Assembly: GCF_002953195.1 (NCBI RefSeq)
Contig: NZ_CP026377.1
Coordinates: 3,968,001-4,032,000, forward strand
DNA length: 64,000 nucleotides
Origin: Mixta gaviniae
GTDB lineage: Bacteria; Pseudomonadota; Gammaproteobacteria; Enterobacterales; Enterobacteriaceae
Direction: 5' to 3'
In this document: positions 50,147-58,542 of the stretch, piece by piece
How positions within the stretch are numbered: the stretch's first letter is position 1
Layout: every line of letters begins with the position of its first letter
Position numbers and translations under genes: made by a program
The notes under the pieces: model-generated
The model's input: the letters and a program-made list of their open reading frames with translations, nothing else
What the model was told of the DNA's origin: nothing
The model's database searches: none

Positions 50147-51157
50147 TCAACCATTGTAAAACATCTCTTCAGCCTTATCGGTGTAAAGTGCCATTTCCTT
50201 TTCCAGCGCCTGGCTCACAATATCCATACTGATATCAACATATTCCATTGTTGTACTCACGTTGCGGTGCCCCAGCAATCCCTTAACCAGCTGCAGGTTT
50301 CGTTCAGGCGAGCTCATCAGTGTCGTGGCAAGGGTGTGCCTGAACCGGTGGGGAGAAACATCAAATCCGCACTCTTTTGACAGTCTACGAAAAAAAGAGC
50401 GTAACGGTTGCAGCGATGGTTTTTCCGAAAGAGACGCCCTTTCTGCAGGCGAAGAGACAAACCGCTCATAGTGAAAAAGCGCATCATTATTGCCGGCACC
50501 GCAGTCCCTTGCACGCTGAAGCAATGCTTCCAGTCTCGGTCGTAAATGACTGACAACGGGAACCCGCCATTCCCGGTACGTTTTACTGCCTTCCGCTCTT
50601 AATTCAATCCACCCATCGTCAAGAGACACATCTTTTAGACGTATATGGAGCAGTTGATTTTGCCGCATACCAGTGTAACGCAAGGTGTCCAGGACAGTCA
50701 GCCAGTACCATACTGGCCTCAGAGCGCATTTAGATTCGGTTCTGGGCTCAGAAGCAAATTGCTGCATAGTTAGCCAGATTTTTGTCATCTGGTTTTTTGT
50801 TAGCGTTTTTTTACGCTTCTTGTCCTGTTTGACCGATACGCCATTGAAGGGATTTTTACTTAAGTTCGTCAGTTGAGAAGTGATGGCAAAATTATACAGG
50901 GCACGCATATGGCTGACCTTATTGTTCCAGGTATGTGCAGAAAGGCACTGCTTCTTGAGCACATGCCTTCGCCACTCAAGCACATCGCGACTGGTTATGC
51001 CGTAAGGCGGACAGGCTTCCCCGATATGCTTCCTGAAACCACGAACAACCTTCTTATAACTCCACTCGGTATCTTCGCGCAGCGATTTACAGAAAAAGTA
51101 CTCATCCATAAGTTCCTGCCAGAGCCAGTCAGCACTATTTTCGTTCATTTTTTCCAT
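50147..51157 (-). CDS. Tyrosine-family site-specific integrase
   Basis: A 336-residue tyrosine recombinase with an N-terminal SAM-like arm (YFFCKSLREDTEWSYKKVVR) and the catalytic domain: first Arg in LRYTGMRQNQLLHIR, HRFRHTLATTLM (HxxR), then GLLGHRNVSTTMEYVDIS with the nucleophilic Tyr. It points toward tRNA-Phe and is 182 bp from it, the arrangement of an ICE or genomic-island integrase beside its attachment site. The start could be 51157 or M4. Confidence 0.95.
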   Translation of the reverse strand: MEKMNENSADWLWQELMDEYFFCKSLREDTEWSYKKVVRGFRKHIGEACPPYGITSRDVLEWRRHVLKKQCLSAHTWNNKVSHMRALYNFAITSQLTNLSKNPFNGVSVKQDKKRKKTLTKNQMTKIWLTMQQFASEPRTESKCALRPVWYWLTVLDTLRYTGMRQNQLLHIRLKDVSLDDGWIELRAEGSKTYREWRVPVVSHLRPRLEALLQRARDCGAGNNDALFHYERFVSSPAERASLSEKPSLQPLRSFFRRLSKECGFDVSPHRFRHTLATTLMSSPERNLQLVKGLLGHRNVSTTMEYVDISMDIVSQALEKEMALYTDKAEEMFYNG

Positions 51158-51205
51158 TCCTCTCTTAGTAACAGTAACGCACCAGATGTCAGACCGACGT
51201 TGTGG

Positions 51206-52849
51206 TCAGGGGAACAAAATGAACTGACTGTCCTGAGGGATGGTCTTTCTGTATACCCGCCTGCTTTTCACCAGGTAGCCTTTTACCCGTTTGAACCTCC
51301 CGGACTTGTCGGGTGTATCGTAAAGCTGAGCAAAATAAAATCTCCTGTTATCACGACGCTTATGCAGGTTAAGTCGCTCAAAAGAAGCCTGAATGCTTTC
51401 CCGTTGAATAGTCGAACCAGTGGCCTTAAGGTAGTCGAAAAAGATACCGGGGACGGGTAAAAAGACATAGCCGGCAATAACATGGATTTTGTCTGCTTTA
51501 CCATTAAAACTAATATCTCCCCGATTGAGTCCCTCCCGGAGCCAGTCAAAAAACTGTTCTCCTTCCGCTACGTCAGTACCGGAGACTGCTACGGGTACGG
51601 AATCTGATCTTTCATCACATTTGTTAACAATTGCAACCTGAGAATAGTCCGAGTTTCCTTTTGCAGACGGTTCCTTTTCATTTGCGGGGTCTTCTATCTT
51701 TTCAAGGGGTTCTGACGATTGCTGTTCCTCTGCAATCACAACGGACACGCCTGCCTGTACCTCACCTTCATTTTCTGAAGCTTTAGCATCTCCTGACATG
51801 TCGAAAAGAGAAAGGAGAGCATCAGCATCATCTTCAGAGGGCAGAGAGTCAGAGCCAGTACTTTTTTCGATTTCGCTTAAAACACTTTCTGCTTCGTTTT
51901 CTTCACGGCTTTTAACTGGTGAATCACTAAGCTGAGTGGGGTTATCAATACCTGTGGCAAGTGTAAAGATCTCAGGGGAAGATGGATCAGTTGCCCCGCT
52001 CAGAGCTGTTTGTTCAGATAACATATCTGTAGGTAAAACCGTAGCGCCCCCCTCATTTGAAAGGGCTGTATTTACTGGAATTTCACCTGCATAAGAACCT
52101 AAAATTTCCGCAGGTTTCCTCTCCATCAGAGGAGACTCTGTTTTCTCAGCTGCTTGTTTCATCAGGCTTCGGATCAACGGCATTGCCGGATGCTGGTTCC
52201 ATAAGGCCCCGGCAAGATTGCCCAGAGCTTCGGGATTTTCTGCCAGCCAGCCTGTCGCTTCCGCTGGCATAAGTTGTCCGGCTGCCAGCGCTGCAAAAGC
52301 TGAGGAGTTGTCAGCTTCCCGGAAGCGAAATCGATAAGGCGAGTCCGGAACGGTTATTCCCGGAAGCCAGCTTTTACCATCAAGCAGCTCCCCCTCCAGA
52401 GACGCCAGGAGCGGCAAATGCCAGAACAGTGCAGACCAGAAAATGACCGTATTCCACATCACGTTTTGCTCTGCCTGCTCTTCTGGCGCAGCTCCGGGTG
52501 GAAACATGTATCCTTTGGCCAGTCTGACCGCACAGGTTGTGAACTGCAGCGTAAGGTCCCCGAAGCCGTCTGACTGCGACCACCTTCCCTGCTGTGTTGC
52601 CGGCACATTCTGTACCCTGGCCAGTAAGCCATGCAGTGGCGTTATATAAAACCGGTGATAAACATCCGCCGGAAGTGAGCTGTTTTCCCATATTTGTTGC
52701 AGGCAGGTTTTTCTCAACGGGCTACAGCACAGCGTATCGACCGTACGCGGAGCGTGGTAGCCGGCAGGTGTGAAAGCGGATACATGACGTGCTGGTTCCG
52801 GTTCACCTTTTGAAAACAGAAACCTCAGAGTCCTGATTCTGTCGCGCAT
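51206..52849 (-). CDS. MobH-family (TraI_2) conjugative relaxase
   Basis: The product of 547 residues resembles the TraI_2 relaxases of ICEs in the MOB-H group. The N-terminal half contains LCCSPLRKTCLQQIWENS and VYHRFYITPLHGLLARVQN; the TraI_2_C part is seen at the end (FFDWLREGLNRGDISFNG, VFLPVPGIFFDYLKATG, RRVYRKTIPQDSQFILFP). Middle region (about 270-420) is acidic and low-complexity. Start 52849 has AGGAG upstream; an earlier ATG at 52888 is possible. Relaxase next to integrase supports a conjugative element. Confidence 0.85.
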   Translation of the reverse strand: MRDRIRTLRFLFSKGEPEPARHVSAFTPAGYHAPRTVDTLCCSPLRKTCLQQIWENSSLPADVYHRFYITPLHGLLARVQNVPATQQGRWSQSDGFGDLTLQFTTCAVRLAKGYMFPPGAAPEEQAEQNVMWNTVIFWSALFWHLPLLASLEGELLDGKSWLPGITVPDSPYRFRFREADNSSAFAALAAGQLMPAEATGWLAENPEALGNLAGALWNQHPAMPLIRSLMKQAAEKTESPLMERKPAEILGSYAGEIPVNTALSNEGGATVLPTDMLSEQTALSGATDPSSPEIFTLATGIDNPTQLSDSPVKSREENEAESVLSEIEKSTGSDSLPSEDDADALLSLFDMSGDAKASENEGEVQAGVSVVIAEEQQSSEPLEKIEDPANEKEPSAKGNSDYSQVAIVNKCDERSDSVPVAVSGTDVAEGEQFFDWLREGLNRGDISFNGKADKIHVIAGYVFLPVPGIFFDYLKATGSTIQRESIQASFERLNLHKRRDNRRFYFAQLYDTPDKSGRFKRVKGYLVKSRRVYRKTIPQDSQFILFP

Positions 52850-52915
52850 GATTTTCTCCTGGTATAGGGCTGCCCAGTGTTGTGACACTCCCCGCGCTTC
52901 ACCATAAAAAACCAG

Positions 52916-54423
52916 TTACTCATTCTCAGAAGTTTTTCCCGTTTCTTCGTGGCTGTCGGCACTCTCTCCATTTCCGGACGGTACGGTTTCGTACGTCGTC
53001 TCGCGGTTTTTCCCGCCTTCATCGCTCAGCCAGCGCATCAACTCGTTAAGCACGAGCGTTCTTCTGGCCCGGGTGACAGCCACGTACAGCAGGTTGGTCT
53101 CATCCTGCCGCTCATCCTGCGAAAGAAGCGGGTCGGTAATGTCGGTAAAATCCTCACTCAGCATCACCACCGGCCATTCGAGCCCCTTGCTGCGGTGTGC
53201 GGTTGAAACCGTGACCTGAGCCTCTTTTTCATGAGTGACGACCTGACGGCGCATAATGGCCAGCTTTTGAGGGAGCGGGAAAAAGTCATCGAGCAGGCGA
53301 ATAGCCTGGTTCATCTCCACGTCCTGCGTGGCTTTGGCTATCGAGCAGTACTCGTCAAAATCCCGGTAGTCCCGGCTGAAGCGCGGGGACTGCATCTTTT
53401 CAGGCATATCGGCGGAGAACCAGTACAGATCCTCAAGCTCTTCGGTCTTGTAGCCTTCAATCCCGCCGACCCAGAAGACCTTTTTCTCCATGAGACTTGC
53501 CGTTAAAGCACTCCCAATCACACCGGATACCGTCCGGCTCAGTACAGCAATGTGCTCAGTTCCCTCCGGAATTCGGGTCACCACACTGTCTTCCCCCCGT
53601 TGCCTGTTACCTGTTTATCTTCACCGGCACGGTCCAGCAGGATGTTGGCCATACGCGCGACCTCAGGGCCAAAACGAAAACTCGCCGTCAGCCACAATTT
53701 GTCTGCCTGCGCCAGCTGAGGGGCATTGAGCGCGTTATCCGCCCCGCGAAAGCGGTAAATCTGCTGGTAGCGGTCGCCGACCAGGATGACCCGGCAGGGC
53801 TGATTCAGTACAAACGCACTGGTCACCGGGTTAGCGTCCTGCGCCTCATCGAAAAGGATGGTATCCCAGCGTGTTGATAAATCAGGATGTGAAAGCTGGA
53901 AAAGTTTAAGGTAGGTGTCGTGCGTGACGGGAAAGGTTGAATCAGTACGGCTCATTTCATACCAGAGGATTTGGATTGCCCCCAGAATTTTACCGGCATC
54001 GAGACCGTGGCGATCATCCTCAGACGGCAGATGTATCAGCCCCGGCTCAGTATCTGCACTGCAGAGGAACATGTTCAGCCCGCTTAGCGCCAGCCGCGCC
54101 AGCGGCCAGTGGCGGGTATTGAGCTTGCGGGCCACATCCGTAATGCGCAGACTGGCTGTCAGCCGGTCACGGAAATGCCTGCCGAAACGGGCCCATGCCA
54201 GCTGATGCGACGTTTTACACTCTACGTTATAGGGGAATTTGCGTTCAGCCTCATCCCGCACAGCGCGATTATAGGCAAGGTAAAGCATCTTACTTTCCGG
54301 GTTGGCTTCAGCGTAGTTCACTAACGTGGAGGTTTTGCCTGTGCCTGCAAACGCATTTACCACAAGATGATTACCCTTCCATTCGATGATGGCGTTTTGT
54401 TCGGCTGTTGTTTTCCAGGTCAC
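52916..54423 (-). pseudogene. UvrD/Rep-like helicase, split by a one-base frameshift
   Basis: Two overlapping frames together make one superfamily 1 helicase of about 500 residues. The first (GTG start 54423) has Walker A AFAGTGKTSTLV and motif II FDEAQDANP and stops after GNGGKTVW. The second, starting around 53584, continues VVTRIPEGTEHIAVLSRT and holds VSTAHRSKGLEWPVVMLSED and VAVTRARRTL (motifs V and VI). The switch lies at a six-G run (minus strand, around 53595-53600); a seventh G gives GNGGEDSVVTR with an intact frame. Missing homopolymer base or genuine mutation. Confidence 0.85.
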
Positions 54424-54514
54424 TGTGTTCTCCCGCAGCAGCAGATGTGAAAAAAAACAGCCTGACAGCGGGAAGAGTTCACTACGATAAAAAACCAGAT
54501 ACCGTGCTTCAGAA

Positions 54515-54541
54515 ATAAAAAACGCTCCCGGGCGGGAGCGT
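54515..54541 (-). terminator. Intrinsic terminator after the methylase-like gene
   Basis: Stem ACGCTCCCG / CGGGAGCGT followed on the minus strand by TTTTTATTTC, 10 bp past the stop at 54552. The same stem recurs after pcoE at 62898-62917. Confidence 0.88.
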
Positions 54542-54551
54542 GTGGATGTGA

Positions 54552-55235
54552 TTATGCCGCCTGCAAGTACCGTGGATCCAGACGAACAGGCCAGCCGCCG
54601 AGATAGTGCCCGGGGGTATAGAGTATCCGGCGTCGTTCATTCGCCAGGGTATTACCTACCACCACTTCGCCGGCAATCCCGCACAGGGACAGCTGTATGT
54701 AAGCCATTCCGGCCGCAAGCGGATCGATATCTGTCGCGGATACCCACAGATACCGGTGCGGTGGCCACCCCGCCTTTTGCAGAACATCAGCAAATGCCAG
54801 CACCATGCAGCCGGCACCGCACGCAGGTTCACTCAGGGTGATGAAGGGTTTGTCACGGAACAACGCTTCAGTGTCGCCCAGCTGCATGGCCGCCATCATT
54901 CTGGCCACGTCCCAGGGCGTGAAAAACTGCCCCCTGTATTTGTCACCCAGCTCCAGCTGCATAAAGACGCGGCCAAGGAAGTCCCCGGGCGCTTCACCCA
55001 GCCCGTTAACAACGTGGGCCAGCAGCTGCGCCATGCGCGTGACGTCCTCCTTTTCGTATCCACCGACTATACGCAGATACTTTTGCTCCTGCGCTTCACT
55101 GAAGTGAAGCCGGTTTTCCAGCGCGATGACGCTGCAGCTGATGAAGTCTTCAAACACTTTAAACCGGTGATGATACCGGGCCGTCTGACTGAACAACTTA
55201 ACAAAGGCTTTTTCGTGGTTAATCATGCCAGGCAT
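54552..55235 (-). CDS. N-6 DNA methylase-like protein, no visible catalytic NPPY
   Basis: The 227-residue protein resembles the N-6 adenine methylase (HsdM-type) group common on plasmids and ICEs. Motif X/I are seen (GQFFTPWDVARMMAAMQLGD, LSEPACGAGCMVLAFADVL) and DIDPLAAGMAYIQLSL (motif II). The product ends soon after GNTLANE without an [ND]PP[FYW] catalytic motif. It may bind SAM without methylating, or act in a shortened family form. M1 or M4 could be the start. Preceded by pseudoknot element E7. Confidence 0.82.
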   Translation of the reverse strand: MPGMINHEKAFVKLFSQTARYHHRFKVFEDFISCSVIALENRLHFSEAQEQKYLRIVGGYEKEDVTRMAQLLAHVVNGLGEAPGDFLGRVFMQLELGDKYRGQFFTPWDVARMMAAMQLGDTEALFRDKPFITLSEPACGAGCMVLAFADVLQKAGWPPHRYLWVSATDIDPLAAGMAYIQLSLCGIAGEVVVGNTLANERRRILYTPGHYLGGWPVRLDPRYLQAA

Positions 55236-55296
55236 GCGTCTTCTCCATAAAAAAAGGGAACACGCACCCTGACCAGGGGACGTGTCCCCTGAGGGT
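55236..55296 (-). promoter_or_regulatory. Structured leader element E7 before the methylase-like gene
   Basis: Strand order a-b-a'-b' on the minus strand: a ACCCT (55292-55296) pairs with a' AGGGT (55266-55270); b GGGGACACG (55281-55289) pairs with b' CGTGTTCCC (55256-55264, one G-U). A U7 run and GGAG follow. b' plus its flank (TGCGT) also matches ACGCA at the start codon. A competing local hairpin CAGGGGA / TCCCCTG exists in the plus-strand sequence. Confidence 0.65.
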
Positions 55297-55343
55297 AAAA
55301 AGCCACGGCATTGCCGTGGCTGGGTTAACGGAGGAACAGGCTT

Positions 55344-56276
55344 TTACCCCCGGACCTCACGATAAGATGCTGCTTCCTGAGTCGATAACGCCGGCTCATC
55401 GCTGACGAGATAAAGCACCTGACCGGGCTGAGACGCGCCGGCCGCACCTTTGTGTCCGTCGACATGTTCGCCGCCGTCATAGCAGTCGTAACCGCTGAGC
55501 CCGCTCACGGGCTCGCTGTAGCTGTGACGCACCTCGCAGTCAAATACCGCAGAAATTTCCCCGACAACCTCACCTGACGGCGGAAGCCAGGGCGTATCCA
55601 TCTGCAGCGTAAGACTGTTTGGCGAATGCCGCTGCCAGTTGACATTGTGCCCGGCAGGCCACTCCATGCCGTACTGCCGGCAGTAGAGGCTGGTTGTGGT
55701 CGATACGCCTGACATCAGCCCTCCGGAACCGTTCAGCTCTGCTGCCAGCCGCGTAGGTATGACGGCCAGCATATCGCAGGGCTGGGAGCGTTCAGGATAC
55801 TGGCTGAGCCGCTCCCAGGCAGTTGCGGCATCAGACTCATCGCCGGCGCTGACCAGACCAAACCAGTCGGTGTATTGCCTGGCAATCAGCTCCGCCATAA
55901 CCTCACGTGCCGGGTCGGGAATATTCTCCCATTTCAGCGCGCCCAGACCTGACTGGTGATACAGCCGGTCAATGGCCCGGATGGTTTCCGCATCGAGGAT
56001 GGCATCCTTCAGCAGGAGCGCCAGCCAGCTTTCAAACGCCTGATTGGCCGCAGTGGAAAGCCCTGTGCCTGCACGGACCAGCCCCTGACAGGGCGGATAC
56101 GACGTTGTGCGCACCGGCTTGAGTATCCCCGCCGCGCCAGCCAGAAAAAGCTGTATGCTCTGCTGCACTGCGTGGCGGTGACGCGGTACGTCAGTTCCGT
56201 TTATCCACTGCAGCATGACATCAATGCAGACGGATTTACCGGTGATTTCCAGGCGGTTATGACACCATTCGGACAT
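55344..56276 (-). CDS. DUF1281/Api92-like plasmid protein
   Basis: A 310-residue protein, starting MSEWCHNRLEITGKSVCIDV at 56276 after GAGGAG. It resembles the DUF1281 (YubP, Api92-like) proteins on conjugative plasmids and ICEs: N-terminal WCHNRLEITG, central PPC-like SYPPCQGLVRAGTGLS and C-terminal WPAGHNVNWQRHSPNSL with ferredoxin-like fold features (SALFDCEVRHSYSEPVSG). Function unknown; possibly linked to DNA transfer or host takeover by context. Confidence 0.8.
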   Translation of the reverse strand: MSEWCHNRLEITGKSVCIDVMLQWINGTDVPRHRHAVQQSIQLFLAGAAGILKPVRTTSYPPCQGLVRAGTGLSTAANQAFESWLALLLKDAILDAETIRAIDRLYHQSGLGALKWENIPDPAREVMAELIARQYTDWFGLVSAGDESDAATAWERLSQYPERSQPCDMLAVIPTRLAAELNGSGGLMSGVSTTTSLYCRQYGMEWPAGHNVNWQRHSPNSLTLQMDTPWLPPSGEVVGEISAVFDCEVRHSYSEPVSGLSGYDCYDGGEHVDGHKGAAGASQPGQVLYLVSDEPALSTQEAASYREVRG

Positions 56277-56341
56277 AGTGAATACTCCTCTTTCATAAAA
56301 AAAAGAGGACACAGCCCCGTGAGGAGCGGTGTCCTCACGGG
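56277..56341 (-). promoter_or_regulatory. Structured leader element E5 before the DUF1281 gene
   Basis: Minus-strand order: a CCCGT (56337-56341), b GAGGACAC (56329-56336), a' ACGGG (56316-56320), b' GTGTCCTC (56305-56312), then U8. b' plus U's (TCCTCTTT) is fully complementary over 8 bp to AAAGAGGA, which is the Shine-Dalgarno region of the following gene. b and SD therefore compete for b'. Confidence 0.75.
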
Positions 56342-56381
56342 AGGGCGACAGTTACGGAATAACCGCCACCGGATAAGTTAA

Positions 56382-57368
56382 TTACGCCGCCACAGCCTGA
56401 CTTTCAGGCAGTGCCAGTAGATATTCCGACGCTTCCCGGGCATGCCGGCAGGCGCGGAACAGGGCCTTTTTGTCAGATTTCAGCACCTTCAGCCAGTGGT
56501 CCACATAGCTGTCGTGCTGAACCTCACCGAATACCCCGAGTTGGGCACACAAAAACGCACTGCCCATTTCGGCGATGAGCTCCTCAAAGGCATACACCGG
56601 GTCCCCGAACTTGCGGGATGAGGAGGTTATCCCCTCCCGGTTAAGTCGCTTCGCATGACCGGTACTGTGTACCAGTTCATGCAGCAGCGTGGACCAGCAG
56701 TCCGCCTCCGTAAAAAACTGCTCAGCCACCGGCATCACAATTTCATCCGTCAGCGGACGGTAATAAGCCCGGTTCTGAGGCAGCATCCGGTGTTTAACCC
56801 CTGTGGCGTTAAACATCCGGATCACCCTGTTCATCACGTCCGGGCTGAGTATGCCGTCCTCATCCACCGTCGGCGGTTGCTCAGGTGAAGCCGCAACCTC
56901 TGCCGGCAACCCCTCACACTGCTCAGCGTTGAACAGCTGCAGGGGTTTAAGCATCGGCACGGTTTCCATCAGCGGTTTACCGTCACTGTCATAAAGGCGG
57001 TTGCCTTCGCGATCCTCCGCCTGCTTCGTCCAGTCCTTATAAACCACCGCCAGGGTGGCTTTCTCACCCTTACGCACCTGCCCGCCAGCCTGCTGCGCCT
57101 GCCGGTAAGTCATCCAGCGGTTATTGCGAAAACCCTGCTCTTCCGCTGACATCCAGAGAAGCAGGACATTCACGCCGCTGTAGTGACGTCCGGTTGTGGC
57201 ATTTAGGGGCAGACCGGCCAGACCGATGCCGGCAGCCGCGCGCCACGGCTTACGCCAGGGCGCGACGCCGTTTTCCAGAGCGACAACAATGCGGTCGGTG
57301 ATCTGACGATAAAGGTCAGTATGTTTTGCCGGACGGCGGGCCGCCTTGTGTGAAGTCGTTTTTTTCAT
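56382..57368 (-). CDS. ArdC-like antirestriction protein
   Basis: A 328-residue protein with the N-terminal ssDNA-binding region typical of ArdC/TraC-type (DLYRQITDRIVVALENGVAP, WRKPW, GVNVLLLWMSAEEQGF, MTYRQAQQAGGQVRKGEK) and a C-terminal zincin-like domain with HELVHSTGHAKRL. ArdC proteins shield entering plasmid DNA from restriction. Ends ALPESQAVAA. Confidence 0.9.
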   Translation of the reverse strand: MKKTTSHKAARRPAKHTDLYRQITDRIVVALENGVAPWRKPWRAAAGIGLAGLPLNATTGRHYSGVNVLLLWMSAEEQGFRNNRWMTYRQAQQAGGQVRKGEKATLAVVYKDWTKQAEDREGNRLYDSDGKPLMETVPMLKPLQLFNAEQCEGLPAEVAASPEQPPTVDEDGILSPDVMNRVIRMFNATGVKHRMLPQNRAYYRPLTDEIVMPVAEQFFTEADCWSTLLHELVHSTGHAKRLNREGITSSSRKFGDPVYAFEELIAEMGSAFLCAQLGVFGEVQHDSYVDHWLKVLKSDKKALFRACRHAREASEYLLALPESQAVAA

Positions 57369-57434
57369 GAGATATACCTTTAATCAGAGGCATACCCCTG
57401 CGCCGGCGGGCGCAGAGATACGCCCGTCGACGGG
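57369..57434 (-). promoter_or_regulatory. Structured leader element E6 before ardC (weaker)
   Basis: b GGCGTATC (57417-57424) can pair with b' GGTATGCC (57389-57396) using two G-U pairs; a/a' pairing lies within CGTCGACGG (57425-57433) and CCGCCGGCG, with one mismatch. A local hairpin CTGCGC / GCGCAG also exists. No clear U-run and no good b'-SD pairing, so this copy is weaker. Confidence 0.4.
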
Positions 57435-57449
57435 AAATTCAGAAGTCAG

Positions 57450-57797
57450 TTACCATGCGGCATAAAACCACAGGTATTCATGTTCAAAGTCAAAATCACT
57501 GAGCAGGCTTTCCAGCCTGTCACGCAGGGTGAAAACGTACTGCAGCCGGCGCTGAAGAAGCTGATTATCCTCATTCCCCTCTGTAAATGTCGCAATCGCA
57601 CAGTCCAGCCTCTCTTTCAGTTGCTGAATATGCTCGCGTGACAGTTCCAGACAGGTCGCGTTTTCCACCTCACCGACATGCTTATCCACCCAGGTAATCA
57701 GTGAAAAATCGCGGCTCAGTTCATACACCGGATGATACGGTGCCGGTACTGCGACGATCTGCCTGTGCTGGCTGTAGAGAAAAATATCCAGTCCCAT
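57450..57797 (-). CDS. Unrecognised 115-residue island protein
   Basis: I do not recognise this protein. It begins MGLDIFLYSQHRQIVAVPAP, has a central helical stretch (LSREHIQQLKERLDCAIATF, QLLQRRLQYVFTLRDRLESL) and ends EHEYLWFYAAW. The MGLDIFLYS start with Tyr/His is typical of small conserved proteins on plasmids. RBS AAGGAGG. Preceded by leader element E8. Confidence 0.7.
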   Translation of the reverse strand: MGLDIFLYSQHRQIVAVPAPYHPVYELSRDFSLITWVDKHVGEVENATCLELSREHIQQLKERLDCAIATFTEGNEDNQLLQRRLQYVFTLRDRLESLLSDFDFEHEYLWFYAAW

Positions 57798-57858
57798 ACG
57801 GGCCTCCTTCGGTTCAGAAAGAGGCAGGAACCTTTCCGGCAGGAAAAGTCCCTGCCGG
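57798..57858 (-). promoter_or_regulatory. Structured leader element E8 before the 115-residue gene (partial)
   Basis: a CCGGCAGG (57851-57858) pairs over 8 bp with a' CCTGCCGG (57836-57843). b/b' pairing is imperfect. Downstream GCCTCTTT can pair with the Shine-Dalgarno region AAGGAGGC (one G-U). No U-run. It keeps the a/a' and SD-sequestering parts but has a weak b/b' stem. Confidence 0.45.
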
Positions 57859-57864
57859 GGTGAG

Positions 57865-58467
57865 TTAACGTCCGGTTATTCGCAGCGCCCCCTGCGGGGT
57901 CACCTGCGATAACCTGGCCTGCAGCCTGCCACAGGCGTTCAGAAAGGTTTGATGATCTTCAGGCTTCGCCCGCTTACAACTGATGAAGGCCGCCTGCTTT
58001 AGCAGACGCACGGCGTTTTCACGCCAGCGGCAGAGTTCATCAGGCCCGACACAGGCATTGAAGTGACAGACTGCACTCGCCAGAAGCTGATCGGCTTTCT
58101 GGCGGTACTGCGCGACTTTCACCCGGTCAGTCGCTGCGGTGAGCACCTGTATCTGTGTGTCGGTAATCAGGATCCTCAGGTCCGTCCTGCCGGACAGTAC
58201 AGAGGTGGCTACCGCGTCGCTTATCGACAGTGATTCAATGAAATCATCGCCGCCGGCAAGCAGGCGTGCCGTGTCGTACCAGTCCTCATTTTTCTGAGGG
58301 TGACACCCTGTGGCATACGCAATACGCGGCACCGGATCGTTGCCCTGCCAGGCACCGGTGGCCGGCATAAGATAAACACCCTCATCCTTTGCCAGGTGAA
58401 GCTGACCTCCCTGCATGCGGGCGGCCAGCAGGACGTTCGTCAGGTCTTTGTTGTCGAAAAAAAGCAT
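57865..58467 (-). CDS. DUF3085-like island protein
   Basis: The 200-residue product has the pattern LHLAKDEGVYLMPATGAWQ, YATGCHPQKNEDWYDTARLL and AGGDDFIESL, which resembles the DUF3085 family seen on plasmids and ICEs. The C-terminal half is helical with Cys residues (CHFNACVGPDELCRW, FISCKRAKPEDHQTF). Function unknown. SD AAAGGAGAG, with leader element E4 directly upstream. Confidence 0.7.
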   Translation of the reverse strand: MLFFDNKDLTNVLLAARMQGGQLHLAKDEGVYLMPATGAWQGNDPVPRIAYATGCHPQKNEDWYDTARLLAGGDDFIESLSISDAVATSVLSGRTDLRILITDTQIQVLTAATDRVKVAQYRQKADQLLASAVCHFNACVGPDELCRWRENAVRLLKQAAFISCKRAKPEDHQTFLNACGRLQARLSQVTPQGALRITGR

Positions 58468-58526
58468 GGGGCTCTCCTTTAAAAACGGGAGAGCCGCCCC
58501 GTCCGGAGTGATCTCTCCCGACGGGG
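58468..58526 (-). promoter_or_regulatory. Structured leader element E4 before the DUF3085-like gene
   Basis: The clearest copy. a CCCCGTC (58520-58526), b GGGAGAG (58513-58519), a' GACGGGG (58497-58503), b' CTCTCCC (58487-58493), then GTTTTT. All 7+7 pairs are Watson-Crick. GGCTCTCC (b' with its flank) is also fully complementary over 8 bp to GGAGAGCC, the Shine-Dalgarno region just before the ATG. Confidence 0.82.
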
Positions 58527-58542
58527 TTAAAGTCAGTACTGT

